Part shown: piece by piece, positions 34,572-47,900 of the stretch | Numbering within the stretch: position 1 is the first letter of the stretch | Layout: every line of letters starts with the position of its first letter | Assembly: GCF_012273895.1 (NCBI RefSeq) | Contig: NC_052117.1 | Coordinates: 5,836,406-5,900,405 of the forward strand | Direction of reading: 5' to 3' | DNA: 64,000 bases | Source of the DNA: Zerene cesonia | Lineage: Eukaryota > Arthropoda > Insecta > Lepidoptera > Pieridae | Program-made: the position numbers and the translations under genes | The notes under the pieces: model-generated | Databases searched by the model: none | What the model was told of the DNA's origin: nothing | Seen by the model: the letters and a program-made list of their open reading frames with translations, nothing else

Positions 34572-35650
34572 CTGTGATGCGATTGTCTTTTTAGTTGCAC
34601 ATCAATAGGCCTGTTTGAAAAGAGATTTTGGTTGTTTGCTCGTTACGTTGTGAAGTGCTTTGAATGCGTTTTTATATTGTATACGTTAAGTCAGACGATC
34701 ATAGCTGTTAGAAATTGGTAAATCTTACATCAAACTTATTATTAACACTTATAACGTAACAAAATGGCGCTGAAACGATCCTAATTTTGGTTGAATCCGA
34801 CGACATTTTTGATAGTACATAACACAAGCATTCCCTAATTTTAAATGCTTTAAATGGAATGGAAGACCTCTAGATATTTATCAAAGTCTTGTAAAGCTTA
34901 AGCTCAAATAAGTCTAAAGCTGTGTTTATACTTTACACAGAGACCGTTGTATTAACCTGATTAAATATTCATGTAGTTTTGACACAAACCGCTTATCGTA
35001 TTAACAAAGTTTTGTTTCCGAAAGGATTCCAGAAAGGCAGACTAAAGTCGTTAGAATAATATTTCCTTCTATAATTGCTTTTTCGTGGTTTGCACAATTA
35101 TTAATTCAAATTAGCCTTAATTTATGAACTTGCTACTAAAACTTTGGGGTCGTTAAGACCTTCACACTCCATTGAAAAAGTGGTTTATGTTTTGTTATTA
35201 ATGCCACGGATAATATAATGCTATACTATTAATGTTTAGATACTTATTTGTGATTTTAATATTGAATTAGACGCATATACCTAATACGAAAATAAAGATA
35301 ATTTTTAAATTACAAGAAATGTTATTTATTTATACTCGTCAAAAGAAAATAATAAGACCAATGATGTGTCATAATAATTTTATAAACCGGCAAGTGCCAA
35401 AATCGACCTTAGTGCGTTTGCCACTCAAACATTTAAACCAATATGGACCAAAACGTCAGTTAATAAAATTAAATTTTAACGTATTTTCCCTAACTACAAG
35501 TTATGAAAAAGTAATTTAGCTACAACTAGTTCTAACTAGATAAGCACGTTGTAACGAAAAACGAGTTTTAATCGTAGCATAAAGGTATGGGTAATTTGCG
35601 ACTATAATAAGGCCAACTAATCGAGAAAAGTAAATATGCAATTTTTTGAA

Positions 35651-35909
35651 CAATGGTGGCTTAGTGGTACTTCGGACCCATCTGTAAGTCGAGGGTTTGA
35701 GATGGGAAGAACGCGCAAAAAATAAAATGGATTTTACAATTTATCTGCACATTATATACTGCGCGTGACGGTGAATTGCAATAAGCATGTCCTACTTATG
35801 TCCAAGAATTAAAAGTTCGATGACATCTTTTAACCCGCACTTAGCCAGCTTGGTAAAGAATGGCCTGAACACTCATAGGAGGTCTGTAGCTGATGATAAT
35901 GATGCTATT
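35651..35909 (+). mobile_element. SINE family A copy
   Basis: Head GGTGGCTTAGTGGT (A box) and GTCGAGGGTTTGAGAT (B-box region), then TTTATCTGCACATTA, AACCCGCACTTAGCCAGC and GGCCTGAACACTCATAGGAG, and a GATGATAATGATG tail. Confidence 0.8.
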
Positions 35910-37504
35910 TTTTATTAATTGGAACGATGCAAGCCGTTGATCGAACTCATGAGTGAATTAGATACGATGGTTTTGTTGATACTTTTTTTTTGTTTTTTTT
36001 TTTAATAATTAATCAGTTAAAAAAAAGGTTATTACTATGAATTCTTGGTAAAAATAACAAACGATAATGATGTTGATGACTTGTGCCAACGCGACGCTAA
36101 GGGTCGCAACAAGGGCTGTCTAAGGAACACCAAAAAGGCAAAAATATAAGGAAGCACTAAAAATTCTTTGTGTATTTTAGGAAAAAAGTTGTTATGAATA
36201 TCTTGAACTCTAAGCACATTCAATTTCCAACAGTTTCGAAATACATCAAAGATACCGCGAACTTTTGTTCCAGATTTATTGTAGTCGTTATTTAAGTCAT
36301 TCGCAACTTACGTGTTTTTTTTTTCTATATGAAAATCGATTTTCGCCGCTCGTCGACATAAACACGCCGTTTCGCATATTTAACATTTATTTGTCTTTAA
36401 TTTGAAAGGCTCTAGTTCATTTTGCGTTTCAGTTTTGTTGTTGGTAGGTCTTATATGTATAACGGAATGTTTTTTGCCTCAAATAAGGAATTTTCTAGCG
36501 TGCACGTTAACAGTAATTAAAAGTATTATAAGATTAGGGTTTTTCATTATTTAGGTAAGTAGCAGGAAATGATAAGAAGTTATTGATGTAAGATAGTTGT
36601 AAACATCTAAGATAAATAAAGTTCTTTTATAGATGCTAATTTCGACCTACATAACAAGTAATTTTATGTTCTTTCTCAAGTTAGATCTTTGTATCAAATT
36701 TCGTCTTACATCTTTCATTGGTTTTGGGGTAAAGATGAGACAGCTAGACTGACAGATTTACTTTCGCTTTTTTAATATAAGTCTGAAAATTGCAACATAG
36801 TTAATAATTTTAGAGCAACAAAAAATATATTTATACCAGGTACTGTAGATTCGTAATAACCTAAACTTATTGGACGTAGGAAAAGCGTTGACTCTTGAAT
36901 TTGTAATTTAATCAACTAACACGCTTGATTCCCGGGCGTCCTTTTCCTACGCTAGGAACGATTTAATACATTGAGGCCATGATGAGAAAATTGTTCGAGT
37001 TCCTAGAAGCAATTGCGTAAACGATACCTCAGGTAAGTCTAATGTGGAAGTCGTTAAACATGAAATCTTCGCGTAGAGATTTACGCTACATACCGTACAA
37101 ATGTTACTTACACATTCTGATCGCGCAAATGTGTAGCTACGTGAATTCGAGTAAAAGTTTTACGTTTAATTCCTTTGGAAATTATAATCATAAACAGTAA
37201 AGCTTATGTTGCCGAGCGTGACATTTGGGTTAGCGTTTAATCGAGGAAGCGATTCACAAATGAAACTAGAATTGATGTCGATGCGAGGTCAGGAAATTAT
37301 TTTATAGATTCATGATTTCAGCGGTTCGATTGAAAGGTGAAGCTCTTTCAGAGTTTGAATATGTCAGCGGCAAATGCAATTATAGTGATAGATTATAGGA
37401 TTTTTCGAATCTTTGATATCGATTTTAAATTGCAATTTGCATGGATTTCCTTGTGTGTTCATCTTTAAAGTTTGCTAGATTGCAAAGTGCGTTATAATAT
37501 TATA

Positions 37505-37625
37505 TTTAATAACTAAAAGTTATAAGCGCGTTTACCCTAGTTAGAACTAGTTGTAATAATGGCGCTTAATTACAACTAGTTTTAACTGGAAAGAATCGTT
37601 GTAACGGACAACTGGTTTTAACTGT
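37505..37625. repeat. AACTAGTT-rich inverted repeat
   Basis: CTAGTTAGAACTAGTTGTAA and the near reverse complement TTACAACTAGTTTTAACTGG flank a 12-nt loop. A third degenerate unit (ACAACTGGTTTTAACTG) follows. The same 20-nt unit occurs at about 35523-35543, 2 kb away. Confidence 0.65.
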
Positions 37626-37689
37626 TATATACATATTGAATAACATTAACATAATTTGGATGTAGATCGTATTATGTAGTGACATACAA

Positions 37690-37985
37690 AGTAAAATAAA
37701 AGTATTTCTGTTTTTCAACCGATTTCAAAAAGAGAGGAATTTCTTAAAAACAGTAAAAAATAATAATAGTTAAAAAAAACTAAAAAACACGCTTTTATCA
37801 TATTTTGCAAATTGAAAAATGGAATAATTTTATCAAATTAGTGTATTGTCATCGGTCCTCAAAAAATCTACAAAGTTTGAACGAAATCTGGCCGCTTAAA
37901 GTGGGTCAAAATCGCGCCCAAAGAAGTCGGTTACAAACAAACAAACATACAGGTGAAGCTAATAAAAAGCGTGTAATAATAAAAT
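37690..37985 (+). repeat. Interspersed repeat family E remnant
   Basis: It contains CTACAAAGTTTGAACGAAAT, AGAAGTCGGTTACAAACAAA, a CAAACATACAG run and a 3' end TAATAAAAAGCGTGT. A shorter relative is at 52795-52862 (AAGTCG..., CATACAAACATACAGTTGAA). Probably the 3' end of a LINE or a non-autonomous element. Confidence 0.55.
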
Positions 37986-38284
37986 AAAATCAAAAAAGCA
38001 CACATTGGCTAAATTGTTCAAGAAAACGTCACCTGTATTGAAATATGTTTAATTAAAATTGTTTAGGTATAATTCTAACTCTGTAAAACATTATTTTTTT
38101 AAACTTTCGGTAGGTAATTGAAAGATAATTTGAGCCTTATTTTCGTAACAATTTTATTCTTCTATTATTCAAATATACATGAAAGTGAAATAAATAGCGA
38201 TCTTGCTTTTGGATGTGTTTCATGTAAAATACTTCAATCCAGTTACTGCGGAATTCAACAGGACATCGATACATTTGATTCATT

Positions 38285-38594
38285 GTGGGAGTCGAGCATG
38301 CTTCGGCACGAATTGGGCCAGCTCTTGCCAGAGAAGTACCACACCCCATAGAAAACCAACGTGAAATAATAGCTTTCTTGAAAAAACACAATATGTTTCG
38401 TACGGTGAGAGGCCATTTTCCTTCTCCTCGCCCTTCCCAGTCTGTTCCTTCTTTCCAGTCATCAATCCTCTCTTTATCCCTTATCTCTTAAAAGCGGGCA
38501 GCGCATTCCCAGAAGTATGAGCCTCTGCGAATGTTCATGGGCGGTGGTGATCGTTTACCATCAGGCGAACCACCAGCTCAGCTGCCCGCTATGA
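38285..38594 (+). mobile_element. Retroposon family B copy
   Basis: It starts GTGGGAGTCGAGCATGCTTC and runs through GGGCCAGCTC, GAAGTACCACACC, a pyrimidine-rich middle, TTCATGGGCGGTGGTGATCG and CCATCAGGCGAACCACCAGC. The poly(A) tail is lost. Open frames across it are incidental. Confidence 0.85.
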
Positions 38595-38715
38595 TCAATT
38601 GTACGCCACAAGGCAGATCACAGTAGAACTTTATATAATGTAATACCTTCCTTATAACCTGTGAATCACAATAAATCATTTTGAATTTGGATTTGACATT
38701 GTGGGAGATTTTATT

Positions 38716-39050
38716 ATGGGAGTCGAGCACGCTTCGGCACGAATTGGGCCAGCTCGCACCGGGGAAGTACCACACCCCCACAGAAAACCGGCGTGAAATA
38801 GTGGCATGCCACTGTGTTTCGAACGGTGAGTGGGGGAGCCGGAGGCCCATTTCCTTTTCCTCACCCATCCCAGTCCAGTCCTTCTTTCCAGACTTTGATT
38901 GTTTCCTTTTCCCTTATCCCATAAAAGCGGGCAGCACATTCGTAGAAGCACTACCTTTGCGAATGTTCATGGGCGGTGGTGATCGCTTACCATCAGGCGA
39001 ACCACCAGCTCAGTCGCCCGCTATGACATAAAAAAAAAAAAAAAAAAACA
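38716..39050 (+). mobile_element. Retroposon family B, intact copy with poly(A) tail
   Basis: The most complete copy in the window, ending GCCCGCTATGACAT followed by a long A run. It begins 122 bp after the end of the previous copy in the same orientation. It is preceded by an extra partial head (CATTGTGGGAG, 38697). Confidence 0.88.
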
Positions 39051-41679
39051 TAAAAAAACGTAGATTGAGTACTGTAAGATGGTATCATATGTTACATTAA
39101 TATTGTGTATCATTGTTACAAAGAAATGAATTAAAAAAAGATTTAAATAAAATATAATGGATTGATCTGTCGCTCGCTTCATTAGCTATCTAAATATTCT
39201 TGTTCAGATAATAGTGACAATGAGTAAGATTAGCTTTGAATAGATTAATTGCCTTAATTTGTCAGTGGTCACAAATTATACTATCTAGTTTTGTTATATA
39301 TAACGACCCGGTTGGCTGCGTGGCGTCAGTACGTAGGTATTATTAGGCAATCTTTGGCGTTGTTAGGTGGTTCTAATTACGGCCTTGGTTTTCACTAATG
39401 AAAAAGATCGTATAATGAACATTTCTTCTATTAGACATCTGAGATTTCATACGCTTATCTATTTATCATTATAATCTTTATTATCTGTTGATTGTATTTA
39501 ATTGGCGTTGTTATTAATAATTTATGCTATCTGGTATTATTAATAATTTATTTATTTTATCATCAATTACTTCAAATATTTTATAACATTAGTCAAAATT
39601 CCAATTATACCATTGTAAAACATTTCTTACGCCAAAGACATCTCGTGTACCCTGGGGCCCAAAGAGGATGTTTCTATTCGTAGGTACATTAATTGCATAC
39701 CACCATCAAAATCCAATGGTCAGAAAGATCGTTATGGACCATGCCATGAACAACATAAAAACGTGGTACACGCAAAAATTTTATAAGTGAATAATATTAC
39801 GGTGGACGAATATAACTGTGTCTATTCAATCTAGACCCTAACGATCAAATATTGCCAATGCAGAAGTTCTATAATCTGAAATAATTTTAAAATAATTATG
39901 AAGGGAAGAAATTTGTCATTCATGTAGCGTTTGCGATGGATCTAACTATGTCCTTGTAAGGAATAGCTTATATACAGCCTATATGTAATAATAGTACAAC
40001 ACATACAAATACCTTTACCTTCGATAAATACGCTAATGATAAAAGGTCAGGTCATCAGACCGTTACTTGTCCGCACTATGCCCGAACGGCTACCTGCTCG
40101 CATGTATGTATCCCTAATTATCCCAAATTAATTATTTGGTGAATCAGATCAATAAACGATGAAAATTATACAAAATTTTCTCTATTTTTAGTAATTGAGC
40201 ATGAATGACGGTTTGAGTCAGTTCGCATCGGGTAAAGTACATATCGCCGTGAAGTAGTAGCACGAAACTGCTACTGTGTTTTGTGTGATAAGTGTGGCAG
40301 CTGGAGACCCTTTTCCTTTTTCGCGCTTTGGATTGACCTTTATTCCCTTCGTAACTTGGACGGTAGAATAGTACTATTGAAAGACGTTACAATATTATAA
40401 AAATTAGTTCATAGTAAATAGTATATGTGGTAAATTAGTAAATAGTATATGTGGTCCTATTTTTAAGATAAAGTTAAATAACCAAAAATAATGGCGAGTC
40501 TAAATAGTGATATGGATTCATAAGCGGCTAATTTTCAACGAAAGTGACTGAAAATAACTTAGTATTTATAATTTTATCTAGTTCTTTAAATTCATTAAGG
40601 AACCGTAGAGTCGTATCGTTTCTGATGTATTCAAATAATCCCGGTTTTTCAATTGTATTTTCTAATTCTAATAAGTCTAATTGTGCTTGCTTATAAAATG
40701 GAAACGATACCTCGGAACACGCTGTTAATATATTATTTAGATTGTTTAATTGCCTGAACCCCGAGGCGTTATACCACGTTAATGTGGCAAAAGCTTAATG
40801 AGTGAGGGTATTGTGTTGTCGCATGCTAAAATGCTTTGTATTATCTAGTTATTCTGTAAACCAATTAAACCACAATCGCATGAATAATACCACACTTTTC
40901 TTTTGTTAATATTCTGCAAACTGAAGCGCGTCATAAGTCATGAATTTATTAAGCCTCCCGCCGCGTTAAAGTGAGAAGTTGATTTAATTTTGGCTATGCA
41001 TTGTTTATTGTTTTAGTTTGTTATTATATTCAATATAAAATATGTATGTTCATGATCCGCAAGGGCGACCACCCACAATTTCTTATTAATATTATGAAGG
41101 ACTAAAAACTGTTTAAAATTATGTATAATTATTGTTATACGAGTAGAAAGAACGTTATTCGTAAAGCACAATAGATGATTAATTAACAATACACAAAGAT
41201 TCAGTTAAATAGATTTTCAAATTTATGTAAGTATATAGAAAGTCGATTGCATTTTTTGTGTATAACAGACGAGCGGCTTACAATTAATGTATTGTATACA
41301 AAACACACAACCCTTTATAAAATTTAATCAAACCTTTCTTCGACCGGTGGGAAATTGTAACAACACGTGTAAATGATGTGTAAATAATTTATCTATACCT
41401 GAGATCTAAATGTACCTACTCCTTTCATCAAAAGTACAATAATATGATTTTTCGTAATATCCTTTTGATGACACATTAATTGCATAGATATAAATGTTAT
41501 CTATGGAATTTACATAAACAGCAGTTGTCAGAAAATGTATAGGTAATATATATCAATATGTCCATAAAATATAGGTACATATAATATTATACCAATTTGA
41601 AGTGTAAGTTACATATAAAAACACATTTAAATGTAGCCTTCAAATAACTCCTATAGCTGTGGGTTGCTGTGGTAGGTAT

Positions 41680-41965
41680 ATAATATTTTCCCGAATGCCC
41701 TAGGCTATATATGTATGTACCACGGGCGACCTCACTGCCGAATGAATTTATTGGCATATTATCACATTCTAAAATATATCGTTCTAGCTGACCTGGCAAA
41801 CGCTTTTCTGCCATACTCATATCATTTTGGGGTATGAAAAATAAATGATGGCCGATTCTCAGACATACCCAATATGCACACAAAATTTCATAAGAATCGG
41901 TCCAGCCGTTTCGGAGGAGTTTGGTTACTCGGACACGGGAATTTTACATATAAGATATTGTTATG
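41680..41965 (+). repeat. Interspersed repeat family D
   Basis: Related to 21765-21920 in inverse orientation. Key phrases: GGCAAACGCTTTTCTGCCAT, GGTATGAAAAATAAATGATG, GAATCGGTCCAGCCGTTTCG. The last is a very common lepidopteran LINE/Helitron-associated phrase. Confidence 0.65.
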
Positions 41966-44900
41966 TTATCTGTGCCTATATCTAACGAAGCCCTAATAAT
42001 TATCCTTTACTGGTCATCAATATTGATTTTATTTGGTTGAATCAGAACCAAATGTTATAAACAACGTTGTGACAGATTGTATCTTATTCAATACAATTTC
42101 ACACACATACCTATACCCGTACGTTTACCTTCAATTACTCTTAGTTTTCGAATAGGGTCCATGTCACTTTGGGGTCTAATGCCCGAGGGTGGGTTGAAAT
42201 GGAATCTTCTATGAGTTTTGGGTTTAAAGTTCAAATGAAAAGGAATAACAGATTAGTTGCAATTGTCTACGACAGTGTTCAATATCAACCTTCATTAATC
42301 ATAAGTTTTTTAATTGTTATTCTTTATCTGTGCTTTAGATATATATTATCTGTAGCTTCCAAATAGCTATAGTCTGGTGAAGAATTGTAACGTAAACATA
42401 TAACGCATTAAAATTAGAGAATTTAATTATTTTTATATGAGATTTATCTGATTGTTGACAGTCCGTCTAGACAGCGGTTACAAAATTGTGAGTTGTATTG
42501 AAAATTATACGAATAATAGTATACTATATATATATTATAATTCTATTATTGTAGCAACAGAGGCTTACTTGTTAGTAACATACGATACATGAAAATATGT
42601 TAGCAAAATAAACATAATAGTAATACAAAGAAGATAAATAAAAAAATTCACCAAACGAAGCCCTAGCGGTATTTCAGAGTTAAACACAAATTATCTTCTT
42701 TTATTTGACATTGCCCCTGTAAAGAAAATCAACAAGAATTACATTCTCGTTCTTATTTCATTCTTCTACTACATTTCAATTGAAAAATAAATTAAATTAG
42801 CTCGGAATTTCGGTACAAACTTAAATAATGAATTGCTAGCGTCACGTCCCGGCTGTGTACATGTTACATACATAGCATATTGCATTCAGTCATATCTTCT
42901 ACATAACCAAGTATGAAATAATTTTTGAAATCGGTCTGGTTAAGTTTCTAAGATGAGCGCGTTCAAAACAATAAATTATTTCATCAACTTTATATTATTA
43001 GCATAGATTTTGAATTGTTATTTCACGCCAATGCCTAAAAAAAGTACAAAGTTGAATATCGTTTTATAGACATGACTATTATTGAAAAACAAAAATAAAA
43101 GCAGACAGAATAGATTCTGAATTGGCGAAAGTTTATTTCAGGTAATTACCTGCAAAATAGATAAATATATTTTTACGGGATCCTTAAAGCACGGGTCTTC
43201 CTCTCATTTGTCCGACTTTTATACTAAGAACCTAATGGCCATCTTAAGCTGCGTAAATCGGCTCCCGGACAAATCGAACTTTAATGTAGATTTGATGATG
43301 CCTATAAAATATTGTAACATTATTTATCAAAATAACGTAGATTAAAATGTTGATTATTCTTAAAACTCAGATATCCCACATGTAGTTTATTATATTGCTT
43401 TATGGTATGATATGCCTGCAAGTCTAGTCTTTAATTTCCGCTGTTGCTCATAGAACCTGTTATAACAGGTATAGATATATCTAGAATTTCTACGAAATCT
43501 TATAACCCGTAGCGGTAAAAGCTACATCTACGCATTTCTCGTAGCTTCTGCAGTCATTTCGTTGATTTAAATTATCTATCTACGTTTGCAATTTCACAAT
43601 GTAAAGAAGACATGACTTTAACTTTAAAAGCTTAAATTTCTCATATCCATAATCACGTAAAATCTAAAGATTAGAAGCTTGAGGAAAAATTTGGATAGTT
43701 CATCAATGATTAGGTTGTTTCAAAGAGCTTTATATCACTAATAAAATTACTACCGACTTACAGACTGGTTAGATATTTAATCTGTCTGTTACCAGGCTTT
43801 ATCTCATGAACCGTGATAGTTAGATAGTGGAAATTTTCACAGATCATGTATACATATTCTGTTCGCGCTTTAACAATAATTAGTCAAAAGGGTGGATGGA
43901 AGAAGCAACGGTTGGCACCGTCATCAGACGGATGCGTAACCAATTTTTTTTTGAGTGGCTTACTACGACTTATATCTGAACTTTTTACACGAATCCCTTA
44001 GTATCGCGAACCCGATTTAAAAACGAAGAAGCTCCTCATTTCGACTGTATTTTTCATATATTCGTACTCGATAACTTCGTGGGCTGTCTACCGATTGACA
44101 TAAATTTTTTCGTATTTTTATTTAATTCTTGTCACTTGGGGCTCCAAATTATAATGTGGCCCCAATTCATAATTTTTTATTTAAGAAAAACATTCAAATA
44201 TCTTCTAATAGAATAGTGACATATATGCTAGTCAAAGATGAAAATAACGAGTGTTATTGCATCTTGGTTATTATTAATACGCCAGCTTTTAGAGTGTAAA
44301 GGAAAGCTACTAAATTATTAACCACCTGTACTCGCATTTTATCTACATACGTTTCATATAAGTGGCGGAAGTGAGGTGAAAACTTGAGAAGGTTTATAGC
44401 GGAGGAGGGTAAATCTTTACGGTTATTATTATGTCTGGTGTTAACGCTTCAATTACGTACTTTTTGCGAGGCTTACATAAAGAATGCGACACTTTTAGAT
44501 AGTTTTCAAAATACCGATTCCTTTTTGTTCTTTGCTTTTTATCTAACGTTCTAAAAAACTGATGTAATTTGGTTACATTTTAGAATCTGGGACCATTTAT
44601 GTAGAAAATAATTATTATTAGACGTTAAAGGGTGGAGAAATAAACGTGCGGTATACAGATAGCATTAATATATTACTATTTATTAGATATATATTGTAAG
44701 TAAGCACGAAGCCGCATACTTTATATTCACCTCGTAATACAGAGGATTACATATTTTATAGAAACTATTGTTGTTGGCTATTCAGTGTCACGAACACAAA
44801 AGCCTTTACAATATTATTCATGGTAAATCGGTCCTTTAATTTCTTTATAAGGAAACTTTTCTTATTTTGTCGCGGGAATTATGAAGCGGTTTTGTTTGAG

Positions 44901-47900
44901 ACTCATTAGGGTTTATTGAAAAAGTTAAAGCGTAACCTGGATAAGAAATTGTTTATTGTAGGCTACTCTGTCGATTAGTACCAGCCGAGTCAAAAAATTC
45001 AGATGTAAGTGACTGCTATAATTCAAATGTCAAGTTGTCGTGTTTAAATTAGTAACCTAAATTTATCTTATAAAGATAAAAATTTCTATTATTTTTTTTT
45101 AGTTTTTTTTTCGTTTATGATTATTCTTATTGACATCTCGAAAATATGAGAATATAATATCTGTTACAATATGAACTGTTTTTTTTTGTCATATCGTATA
45201 ATGGAAGTGGGATAGACCGTACATTTAATTTGTATTAAAATTTCTGGCAATTTATATTTGCAGAGTGAGGCTTGCTTTCAGCCGCACTCAACATTTAATA
45301 CAGCTATTTATTTTAATTGCGCACTTAACAAACAAATGCATAAGTCTCTTCATTCGTTTGTATATTCTGCATTTAATATTAATTTCTTTCCAAAATGGAG
45401 GACATTATAAATTCAATTCTTCTATATTTGACTTTTACTATATCAACGATTTATTAAAGAGCTATATCCAGGTTGGATCTTGCACGATAAAATAAGAATG
45501 TGATAAAATCTGAGTAGATAGAGGAGCTTCGCATTATCGCCCTTTTAAGGAAAAAACATCTTACTGCATACAAAGGTGGTACCGAATAAATCGTTCCTTT
45601 TACCTTTTTAGGTCAGTTGGAAACGATGTATATACTCTTTGTTTTTATCTCTGAAGCGAAACGCTTATATCGTTTATTCGACTGTGAGTCTACGCTATCC
45701 AATTTTCACCCATTTCTGAAGCTTTGCTGCCGACGCTGATTCCATCTCGATTCTGTTTTTAATTCGATTCGATTTTGATTCGGCCTCGATCTTGCATTCT
45801 TTTGCTTGTATATCAAATTATATTACCAATCTGTTCTATGAGATTAATTTTATTTTTAGCCACAGCGACAGAGTAAGTGTCCTGTTTCAATCAACTGCAT
45901 TTGTAGGTATGACGAATTTACCATTGCTAGTGTTACAGATACAAAATTTATGTGTCAGATGTTAAGAAAATTTTAAATAGGTATATTTTAGTTTAACACG
46001 GCTACAATTTATACCTAGCAATGTATATCAACTAATGTAGTTTGTCCACTACACCGTCTTATAGCACGAACGTGCTGCGAATTTGAAATGAAAATAAGCA
46101 TGAAACGGGGACCTATGTTCAATATCAAAGATAAGGACTTTGCTTCAGATATAAACACATTCCTCTCTTTATTAATGTATTTAACATTCTTAACATAATA
46201 GTTATACGTACGTAGTAGGCAAGATTTATTAATATTTTTGTGTATCCAAAAACAGCTCGTATTTTAACCTAATTATTGCTCTTTTGATGCAGAAGTAGTG
46301 TCGCTTCAATTTTTACCGTTCAAAGGCGCACATGGCACTGGATTGCATTCACAGACTTTTTTTTAAAGCAAAATTGAGAATAGAATTATTGAGTTCAAAA
46401 ATATTTTTTTAAATTAGTTTTAATTTTTTAAAATCATGAAAGAATATAATTTCATCATTCCTTTCACTGATTGCAAATTTGTTCACGGTTTGCAAATTAA
46501 GTAAACATTGTATGGTCTTTATGTATATATATTAACAAATATATTCGGGAATAGAAACACGTGTAAAATATTGTAATTGGAATACACGAATTTTCAATGT
46601 TTTAAACTATAGAATATCTGAAGGAAATTTATAAGTCGAAGGCATTTAATAAGAGCGCTTCAACTAGAATTTGTCATTGCGGTTGCAGATTTGTAAATTC
46701 CCACACAACTCGAAAGTTATTATTTAAATGTCTTTGTTTATGGTTTTTACGTCTACTAAATTATTCGAAGATATGTATTTTTCCAATCATCACATAACGA
46801 TTGTGTGCCTCGCGATTTCTTTCGCAGTTTGCTTTTTATGCAGCACTAAAAAATAATGCGATATTGCCTATTGCCAAATTCTACGTTGTGAAATGCCATA
46901 CGAAATGTAAATGTTAACAAAAGACGACGAGTTATATAAACGACGCAATCTTTATGTAATGCTAATGCGGCACCCTCCAGATCCAACAGGGCGGTCACTG
47001 GCAATAATATATTTTCCCTTAAAGATATCAGAGTAGCTGTGACTCGGCCATGTAGCACTGGCTAGGTTATTCAATATGAATAAATCCGCATTTATTTCTC
47101 GGTATTTGATTTCATCCCCTACGTGACAAGAAGGCATAAGGCGCTACGGTTGGAACCTTCTATACAACTTTAAGATAAATTAATATACTCATTACCAGCG
47201 CTACACTTCAAAACCTTTGGGATTTTATGCGGTATTTTAAATAAGAAATGAACATTGGTTTCGAGATCCTAATTTTCTCCGTAGAGATAATACATTCTGA
47301 ATAATTTCGATAAATTTGGTCATATAATGTTAGAATCTTTACAATATTCAGTAATGTGGGTATTGCTATAATATTTCTGTCCTTAAAAACGAAATGGATA
47401 TTTAAACTTAGGTTTTTTGCAAAAATAAAAAGTTGCAAATGGGCCAACATATAATAAGTATATTCGCTTATTTTTATGTCATCGTCTTCTGTATATAAGC
47501 ATTTTATATGCAACCTATATTTGATACAAGCTACACGTTTTTAAAAAGGAATTCCTAAATTTTATTCAGTTGTAATTAGTTTAAACCCTACGTAAAAGCC
47601 TCGATTTTACTCGCTATTGCAATATATTTTGTCTGACATCAAAGCGCCAGGAGTCTGGCTTAATTGAGCAAGCGAGGCTCACATATTTTACGTGGCTAAA
47701 ATGATCGACATATAAGCAAAACAGACAATATTATGATAGTGTAGTAATCTTAGCGGTTAGTATACATTTTTTTTATGTTGCTATCCGATTTCAGAAGAAA
47801 TAACAGTTCTTATATTTGTGTTTGATATCATACATGATATAAATTATATCATAACCTCATATTAAAGAATAGTCGTAAGTGAAATGTAATGAGATCATAT

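Larger units (their letters stand above)
34572..38284. other. Gene-poor AT-rich region
   Basis: No coding exon supported. It contains a family A SINE (35651-35909), AACTAGTT-rich inverted repeats (35517-35575, 37505-37625) and an interspersed-repeat remnant (37690-37985). Confidence 0.55.

Noticed and set aside
38118..39031. Frames of 61-116 codons on both strands
   Set aside because: All lie in family B retroposon copies; the same peptide phrases recur in every copy without selection for frame.
46846..47058. 70-codon minus-strand frame with a plausible preceding acceptor
   Set aside because: No recognisable family, no donor with a partner exon, and a second unrelated open frame overlaps it.
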